From assembly GCF_009495355.1 (NCBI RefSeq), contig NZ_VZAD01000018.1:1-64000 (forward strand): DNA of 64,000 nucleotides. Direction: 5' to 3'. Below are positions 58,481 through 64,000 of this stretch, in pieces. Source of the stretch: Segatella copri (GTDB lineage: Bacteria > Bacteroidota > Bacteroidia > Bacteroidales > Bacteroidaceae). A program made the translations under genes and the position numbers. Numbering within the stretch: the first letter of the stretch is position 1; each line of letters starts with the position of its first letter. A model generated the notes under the pieces. That model was not told the origin of the DNA. It ran no database searches and saw only the letters and a program-made list of their open reading frames with translations.

Positions 58481-59374
58481 TCAAGATTTCTTTTTTCTTA
58501 GAATGATGAGAACCACACCTGCCAGGATGAGCACGATGCCGATGCCCAAGCGCAACGAGAAAGCCTCGCCAAAGATAAGCACGCCGATGCATACTGCTGT
58601 GACAGGTTCGAGAGCTCCCATGATGGCAGAAGGGGTGGAGCCTATCAGGTTGATCGAGATCGTCATGAAGAAGAGCGAGAGCACCGTAGGCAGAAGAGCC
58701 AACTGCAGGGCGCACCCCCATTGCATAGGAGTGTGGAGCATCTGCAGGCTGTCGCCCGACAACCACGAGAATACCAATATCGCTAAGAAGCAGAATACCA
58801 GAATCCAGAAGGTGAACTTCAGGCTCGACATGGTAGTCTGCCATTGGTTGACGGCAATGATGTAGATGGAGTAGAGTAATGATGATGCCATGACCAGGGC
58901 AAAACCAGCCGTGCTGAGTTTGGCATCGCCGTCCCCCTGGTAGAGCATTCCTACTCCGGCTACGGCAAGCAGGATGGCCATCGATGTGCTCCATGTCACC
59001 TTCTCATGGAAGAAAGCTGTCATCAGCAAGGCTGTCATGATGGGGTAGACGAAGAGCAGGGTGCTTGCGATGCCTGCCGCCATATAATGAAAGCTCACGT
59101 AAAGAGTGATGGACGACAGGGCGAAGAAGGTGCCCAAGAGTGCAAACTTGATGGCGTGTCCCCATTTGATGGCGAAACTCTCTCTGCGTACCAGCATGAC
59201 AAGAGCGAACATCAGTACAGCCAGACCATACCGATAGCTGAGTACTGTACCCGAGTTGAAGCCGTCTTCATACAGCTTGAGGGTTCCTAAAGGATTCGTA
59301 CCATAACAGACAGCAGCCACTACTGCAGCTGCAAAACCTTTCAATGTGTTGTTGCCAGAAGGTTGTTGTTCCAT
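58481..59374 (-). CDS. EamA/DMT family transporter
   Basis: 297 aa from ATG 59374 (a GTG at 59416 would add 14 residues). Ten membrane helices in two EamA halves (GFAAAVVAAVCYGTNPLGTL ... and FTFWILVFCFLAILVFSWLS ...), ending LAGVVLIILRKKKS. Exports small metabolites; the substrate cannot be read from sequence. Monocistronic. Confidence 0.85.
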   Translation of the reverse strand: MEQQPSGNNTLKGFAAAVVAAVCYGTNPLGTLKLYEDGFNSGTVLSYRYGLAVLMFALVMLVRRESFAIKWGHAIKFALLGTFFALSSITLYVSFHYMAAGIASTLLFVYPIMTALLMTAFFHEKVTWSTSMAILLAVAGVGMLYQGDGDAKLSTAGFALVMASSLLYSIYIIAVNQWQTTMSSLKFTFWILVFCFLAILVFSWLSGDSLQMLHTPMQWGCALQLALLPTVLSLFFMTISINLIGSTPSAIMGALEPVTAVCIGVLIFGEAFSLRLGIGIVLILAGVVLIILRKKKS

Positions 59375-59459
59375 TTCTTTTTTGTGTTGTTTTACTATTT
59401 TTTTCTCCAGCTCCACTCTGTTGGCGAGTGTGAGGTGTCATCTGATTTATTTCGGGCAG

Positions 59460-59467
59460 CAAAAGTA
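59460..59467 (-). promoter_or_regulatory. Promoter -7 box of the EamA gene
   Basis: The complement of CAAAAGTA gives TACTTTTG, about 85 bp before ATG 59374. Confidence 0.55.
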
Positions 59468-59515
59468 CATCTTTTATTCGAGAAAAGAGAAAAAATAGCA
59501 AAAGAAATGGTTGCT

Positions 59516-59549
59516 TTTGTCACTTTTTCGAAAATAAATCGTACCTTTG
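59516..59549 (+). promoter_or_regulatory. Promoter of the aldose epimerase gene
   Basis: TTTG 59516-59519, 22-bp spacer, TACCTTTG 59542-59549; leader about 65 nt to ATG 59620. Confidence 0.7.
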
Positions 59550-59619
59550 CGGATAAGTAGCGAGTTTCTCCTACGAAGACCTTGGATACATTCAAAATAA
59601 CCAAACAACATAAAACAAA

Positions 59620-60489
59620 ATGGAACAGATCAAGAACGAACAGCTCACAGTAGAGATCTCATCTCTTGGAGCAGAACTTCAGAGCATCAAGGATGCTCAA
59701 GGTAACGAATATCTTTGGGACGGCGACGAGCAGTACTGGAATCGCCATTCTCCTATACTTTTCCCTATCGTGTGTGGCTTGTGGAAAGATACATACCGTA
59801 TCGACGGCAAGGAGTATCAGTTGGGACGTCATGGCTTTGCCCGTGACACAGAGTTCCAGCTCATCAGCAAGAGCGAAGACCGTATCACCTACGCCCTGAC
59901 CGACAGCGAGGCTACACTCAAGGACTATCCATATCACTTCAACTTAGCTATCACTTACCGTCTGGAGGGCAAAAAGCTGCATGTCATCTGGCATGTTGCC
60001 AATACCGACGACAAGCAAATCTTCTTCCAGATTGGCGGACATCCCGCTTTCCTCGTTCCTGGTGCCGAAAAGGGTAAGGAACTGAAGGGTCAGTTGAAGT
60101 TTGACAACCCTGAGCCAGAGCGCCTTTATGGCAATGTAGGCGGCTGTGTGGTGGAGGGTTATCACAAGGTGCCTACCGAGAATGGTGTATGGGCATTTAC
60201 TGAGGACAGTTTTGCTGACGATGCCGTCATCTTCGACCGCAGTCAGCTCAAGAAGATCACTCTTCTCGACGAGGCAGGTCAGCCTCATCTCTCACTCGAC
60301 ATCAAGACTCCTGCTGTTGGTATCTGGAGCCCTACAGGCAAGCATGCTCCTTTCGTGTGCATCGAGCCTTGGTATGGTCTTCACGACTGGGCAGAGTACG
60401 ACGGCGAGTTCAAGGACAAGTATCTCATGAACAGCCTGCAGCCAGGTGCCAGCTTCATGAGTGAGTACACCATTACGATAGAGAAATAA
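59620..60489 (+). CDS. Aldose 1-epimerase family protein
   Basis: 289 aa. Galactose-mutarotase fold: SLGAELQSIKD, LGRHGFARDTEF (His), GGHPAFLVP (catalytic His) and FVCIEPWYG (catalytic Glu). Related to YeaD/LacX-type epimerases that interconvert sugar anomers. Cytosolic (no signal). The OPT transporter begins 53 bp downstream, possibly cotranscribed. Confidence 0.9.
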   Translation: MEQIKNEQLTVEISSLGAELQSIKDAQGNEYLWDGDEQYWNRHSPILFPIVCGLWKDTYRIDGKEYQLGRHGFARDTEFQLISKSEDRITYALTDSEATLKDYPYHFNLAITYRLEGKKLHVIWHVANTDDKQIFFQIGGHPAFLVPGAEKGKELKGQLKFDNPEPERLYGNVGGCVVEGYHKVPTENGVWAFTEDSFADDAVIFDRSQLKKITLLDEAGQPHLSLDIKTPAVGIWSPTGKHAPFVCIEPWYGLHDWAEYDGEFKDKYLMNSLQPGASFMSEYTITIEK

Positions 60490-60542
60490 ACTCAACCCTG
60501 CAATATTCAATACGTAATACATATTTTATTTTTTTTGACACG

Positions 60543-62516
60543 ATGAAAGAAGAAATGAACCTCCCCGAGAATGCCTTCCGCGAGTTGAAGGACGGTGAGC
60601 AGTATGAACCCCTGATGGGTCCCGACAAGGCTTATCCCGAGGTCAATGTGTGGTCGGTAACCTGGGGTATTGTGATGGCTGTCATCTTTTCGGCGGCAGC
60701 TGCCTATCTTGGACTGAAGGTAGGACAGGTGTTCGAGGCTGCCATCCCTATCGCTATTATAGCCGTAGGTGTGAGTACAGCCACCAAGCGCAACAAGGCC
60801 TTGGGCGAGAATGTGATCATACAGAGTATCGGAGCCTGTTCGGGTGCCGTGGTGGCGGGAGCCATCTTCACCCTGCCAGCCATCTATATTCTGCAGGCCA
60901 AGTATCCGGAGATGACCACTTCGTTTATGAAGATCTTCCTGGCTTCTGCCCTCGGAGGAGTCCTGGGCATCCTGTTCCTCATACCTTTTCGCAAGTACTT
61001 TGTGAGCGACATGCATGGCAAGTATCCTTTCCCTGAGGCCACTGCCACCACACAGGTGCTTGTCAGCGGAGCCAAGGGAGGCGATCAGGCCAAGCCCTTG
61101 CTCATAGCAGGACTGGTGGGAGGTTTGTACGACTTCATCGTGGCAAGCTTCGGATGGTGGAACGAGAACTTTACAAGCCGCGTCATCGGATGGGGCTGCG
61201 ACCTTGCCGACAAGGCAAAGCTTGTGTTCAAGGTGAATACGGGTGCTGCCGTGCTCGGTCTGGGCTACATCGTGGGTCTCAAGTATGCCCTCTATATCTG
61301 TTTTGGCTCATTGGCTGTATGGTGGCTCATCGTTCCTGGTATGAGTCTGCTTTTCCACGATCAGGTGCTCAATGCCTGGGATCCTTCCATTACATCTACT
61401 GTAGGAGCCATGTCTCCTGAGGAGATCTTCCGTGCCTATGCCCGCAGCATCGGTATCGGCGGCATTGCCATGGCTGGTATCATTGGCATCATCAAGAGCT
61501 GGGGTATCATCAAGGGAGCTGTAGGTTTGGCAGCCAAGGAGTTGAAAGGAAAGAGTGGGGGCGACGCGGAGGTGAAGCGCACTCAGCGCGACATCTCGTT
61601 CAAGATCATCGGCATCGGTTCGCTGGTCTGCATTCTTGTCACCTTCCTTTTCTTCTGGTTTGGTGTGATGGATGGCAATCTGCTCTTTGCCGTTATCGCC
61701 ATTCTGCTGGTAGCCGTTATCGCTTTCCTCTTTACTACTGTTGCCGCCAATGCCATCGCTATAGTGGGCAGTAACCCTGTCTCGGGCATGACGTTGATGA
61801 CACTCATCTTTGCCTCTGTGGTGATGGTGGCTGTAGGATTGAAAGGTCCTGGCGGTATGTTGGCTGCTCTCATCATGGGTGGCGTGGTATGTACGGCACT
61901 TTCTGTGGCAGGTTCGTTCATTACCGACTTGAAGATAGGTTATTGGTTGGGTACCACTCCCAAGAAGCAGGAGAGCTGGAAGTTCCTTGGCACCTTGGTG
62001 AGTGCAGCTACAGTAGGCGGTGTGATGATGCTCTTGAACGAGACTTATGGTTTCGCTTCAGGCTCATTGGCAGCACCTCAGGCCAATGCCATGGCTGCTG
62101 TCATCGATCCGTTGATGAATGGAGTGGGAGCACCATGGGTACTTTATGGCATCGGAGCTTTGTTGGCCATCGTGCTTACCTATTTCAAGATTCCAGCCTT
62201 GGCTTTTGCCTTGGGTATGTTTATACCTCTCGAACTCAATGTGCCTCTTGTTGTCGGTGGAGCCATCAACTGGTGGATCACTTCCCGTTCTAAGGACGCT
62301 CAGGTAAACAAGGAGCGTGGCGAGAAGGGTACACTCATTGCCAGTGGTTTCATTGCCGGTGGTGCCTTGATGGGTGTGGTGAGTGCGCTGCTCAAGTTTG
62401 GTGGCATCGAGGTGAGTGTTGCTGACAGTTGGTGGACCAATCCGTTGTCAGAGGTATGCTCGCTCATCGCTTATGCCCTCCTCATTACCTATTTCGTGAA
62501 GGCTACGAAGAAATAA
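60543..62516 (+). CDS. OPT/YSL family oligopeptide transporter
   Basis: 657 aa with about 14-16 membrane helices. N-terminal KAYPEVNVWSVTWGIVMAV and AAAYLGLKVGQVFEAAIPIA are OPT hallmarks, as are NAIAIVGSNPVSGMTLMTL and WITSRSKDAQVNKERGEKGT. Imports small peptides or metal chelates with protons. The full length fits bacterial members (about 650 aa). Confidence 0.92.
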   Translation: MKEEMNLPENAFRELKDGEQYEPLMGPDKAYPEVNVWSVTWGIVMAVIFSAAAAYLGLKVGQVFEAAIPIAIIAVGVSTATKRNKALGENVIIQSIGACSGAVVAGAIFTLPAIYILQAKYPEMTTSFMKIFLASALGGVLGILFLIPFRKYFVSDMHGKYPFPEATATTQVLVSGAKGGDQAKPLLIAGLVGGLYDFIVASFGWWNENFTSRVIGWGCDLADKAKLVFKVNTGAAVLGLGYIVGLKYALYICFGSLAVWWLIVPGMSLLFHDQVLNAWDPSITSTVGAMSPEEIFRAYARSIGIGGIAMAGIIGIIKSWGIIKGAVGLAAKELKGKSGGDAEVKRTQRDISFKIIGIGSLVCILVTFLFFWFGVMDGNLLFAVIAILLVAVIAFLFTTVAANAIAIVGSNPVSGMTLMTLIFASVVMVAVGLKGPGGMLAALIMGGVVCTALSVAGSFITDLKIGYWLGTTPKKQESWKFLGTLVSAATVGGVMMLLNETYGFASGSLAAPQANAMAAVIDPLMNGVGAPWVLYGIGALLAIVLTYFKIPALAFALGMFIPLELNVPLVVGGAINWWITSRSKDAQVNKERGEKGTLIASGFIAGGALMGVVSALLKFGGIEVSVADSWWTNPLSEVCSLIAYALLITYFVKATKK

Positions 62517-62548
62517 AAAACATATATATAAAAGGTATAAACAACTTT

Positions 62549-63499
62549 ATGAAGAAAACAATCTTTTCATTGCTCCTGCTTGCCGTATGCAGCTTAGGAG
62601 CATCGGCACAGAGTGCCGACGACCTTGATGCCAAGTACACCCAGGGTTTGCTCAAAGTGGGAACCCAGGCTCCCGATTTTGTACTCAAGAAAGCCAAAGC
62701 CGACCAGCCTGCTCTTTCTTTGTCTTCTTACAGCACCCATCAGGAAGGCACATTGTTGCGTCCTGGCTGTTGGGTAGTGCTCGACTTCTGGGCTACATGG
62801 TGTCCCGACTGTCGCAAGGAGATTCCAGCGGTGAAGAATATCTATAAGAAATATCGCAACATGGTGAAGCTCATCGGCGTGTCCTTCGATACGGACAAGG
62901 AGAAGCTGAAGGCGTTCCGCGCTGAGAATGAGATCAAGTGGAGCATGTTCTGCGAGTACAAGAAGTGGAAGGAGACAAATATCTCTAAAGCTTACAACAT
63001 CCAGTGGATTCCTACCATGTATCTCATCGACCCTGAGGGCAAGGTGGCATATACCACTGTAGTGGCAGCCAACATGGAGAAGAAGCTTGCCGAGCTTGTA
63101 GCTGCGGGCAAGATGACTCCCTATATTCAGCCGGCAGAATATCCTGGTGGAAAGAAAGCCCTGGTCAAGGCTATCTCCGAAGAGCTCCAGTTCCCAGAGG
63201 TGGCAAAGAAGTATCATGCCACTGCCAAGGTGAAGCTTTCTTTCATCGTCGACGAGGAAGGCAATTTGTCGGATATCACCGTGAAGGAATATCAGGGTCA
63301 GCCTCTCTCGGGTGCAGCCTTCTCTAAGTTGAGTCCTTCCGAGCAGAAAGACGTTGAGATACAGGTCAAGACCGTGCTTTCTGTGGAAGCCATCCGTACC
63401 ATAACAGCCATTGGCAGTCGCACCAAGTGGAATCCTGGTTCGGAGCGAGGCAAGGTGATGAGTACCAAGTTCTCTCAGACCATCAATTTCAAGCGCTGA
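62549..63499 (+). CDS. Exported thioredoxin-like (TlpA) protein fused to a TonB C-terminal domain
   Basis: 316 aa from ATG 62549; an upstream extension to 62429 overlaps the OPT gene and is out of context. Signal peptide (MKKTIFSLLLLAVCSLGASA), a TlpA/ResA-like thioredoxin domain (about 40-195) with active site WATWCPDCRKEIPAVKNIY, then a TonB_C-like domain (about 205-316: YPGGKKALVKAISEELQFPE, KLSFIVDEEGNLSDITVKEY, KWNPGSERGKV). There is no TonB membrane anchor or proline spacer. Likely a periplasmic redox protein; what the TonB_C part contacts is unclear. It lies 32 bp after the OPT gene. Confidence 0.85.
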   Translation: MKKTIFSLLLLAVCSLGASAQSADDLDAKYTQGLLKVGTQAPDFVLKKAKADQPALSLSSYSTHQEGTLLRPGCWVVLDFWATWCPDCRKEIPAVKNIYKKYRNMVKLIGVSFDTDKEKLKAFRAENEIKWSMFCEYKKWKETNISKAYNIQWIPTMYLIDPEGKVAYTTVVAANMEKKLAELVAAGKMTPYIQPAEYPGGKKALVKAISEELQFPEVAKKYHATAKVKLSFIVDEEGNLSDITVKEYQGQPLSGAAFSKLSPSEQKDVEIQVKTVLSVEAIRTITAIGSRTKWNPGSERGKVMSTKFSQTINFKR

Positions 63500-63564
63500 T
63501 TTCATTCTTTAATCGTACTAAGTTGTCTTTTAGTGCTGTTAAAGCATAAAAAACTGAAAAAATA

Positions 63565-63596
63565 TTTGGAGATTTCAAATAATCATCCTATCTTTG
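63565..63596 (+). promoter_or_regulatory. Promoter of ssrA
   Basis: TTTG 63565-63568, 20-bp spacer, TATCTTTG 63589-63596. A CCAATAG/CTATTGG hairpin (63601-63628) lies in the leader before the mature RNA. Confidence 0.8.
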
Positions 63597-63669
63597 CATC
63601 CCAATAGTTACGAGTGAGTGGCTATTGGGATGTTTGTATCTTCCCATCATGAAAGAAGCAAGCAGATTC

Positions 63670-64000
63670 GGGGTTGACTGGATTTGACGGCGAGATGAGA
63701 TGGTACGTAAGCACGCGGAGGCTCGTTGGCTACCTCCTAAATCTTAGTGAACGAACAATTAATTGGCGAAAATAACTACGCTCTCGCTGCCTAATCGAAG
63801 TACAGTAGATTGGCTTTATTCCGTCACAAGGTGATGGAACGGGACATCGCTCAACGGATGTGGTTCCGAATCTTGTTGGTCAAGCGGTGCAGGTAAATCG
63901 GAAATAGCGCTTGTAGGCCTCGTTGCAAGTGTGAAATTTTAGAGGATAAGGGCATGGTTGGTGGTCCAGGTCTTGCCATGTCACGAAAACCAAAGGCTGG
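63670..64000 (+). ncRNA. ssrA: Transfer-messenger RNA, 5' part (cut by window end)
   Basis: Begins GGGGTTGACTGGATTTGACG, the universal tmRNA 5' end. The tag frame reads GENNYALAA then TAA (within 63764-63800), the Bacteroidales tag. The pseudoknot region follows; the 3' tRNA-like half-stem is outside the window. tmRNA rescues stalled ribosomes and tags the nascent chain for proteolysis. Confidence 0.97.

Overview
The window comes from a Bacteroidales chromosome, most likely a Prevotellaceae member (Prevotella/Segatella type). The evidence is: repeated Bacteroidetes promoters (TTTG, about 19-23 bp, TAnnTTTG) in front of housekeeping genes, type IX secretion genes (porW, porX, porT), a fimbrillin-like GLUG lipoprotein, a one-protein hybrid two-component system, CTnDOT-type mob/tra genes, and a tmRNA that encodes the tag GENNYALAA. 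Genus assignment is inference.

Left part, 1-15.6 kb, is accessory. It opens with two tandem-duplicated GLUG lipoprotein genes (the first cut by the window edge), then a compact cassette: a 47-aa ORF with an unusually strong Shine-Dalgarno, two DUF2589-like proteins, and a CdtB-like nuclease with all recognisable catalytic positions and no signal peptide. This abuts a decayed CTnDOT-like conjugative element: mobC cut to 65 codons, a relaxase with one in-frame TGA, an intact mobA, a likely oriT region, traA, DUF3408 proteins and accessory tra-like genes, then pcfJ/pcfK. The whole type IV secretion core (traE-traQ) is absent. A 1.2-kb stretch with large hairpins and small ORFs, a decapitated AAA/DUF4143 gene, a DUF4595 lipoprotein and a palindromic element lead to tRNA-Lys, which looks like the boundary to the core genome.

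Centre, 15.7-55 kb, is core genome. It holds an AI-2E family exporter, tdk, rsmI, a coiled-coil lipoprotein, tadA, yraN, birA, pyrH, phosphatidylethanolamine synthesis (psd-pssA), dnaE and trxA. A long leftward gene string follows (metalloprotease, aroA, small membrane protein, metal ABC permease, porW, porX, tsaE). Next come a stand-alone AICAR transformylase, rplS, a 5'-nucleotidase split into two genes in reversed order, porT, a ferredoxin under an 18-bp palindrome, and a leftward ExbB-ExbD-ExbD-TonB operon that also carries a PstS-like lipoprotein and a TPR protein. The leftward genes aspartate aminotransferase, ribBA and a long LptF/LptG-type permease complete the block.

Right part, 55-64 kb: tRNA-Met with a swapped T-loop pair, a fructose-sensor-like hybrid two-component regulator without its usual sugar-utilisation locus in view, a possible small RNA, an EamA transporter, an aldose epimerase with an OPT transporter, an unusual TlpA-TonB_C fusion and the start of tmRNA (ssrA).

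The two observations I rate highest are the DUF2589/CdtB-like cassette (2277-4359) and a dispersed intergenic element present twice (27844-28150 and 54539-54789). The element's conserved ends enclose 21-bp-period palindrome arrays whose palindrome sequence is completely different in the two copies.
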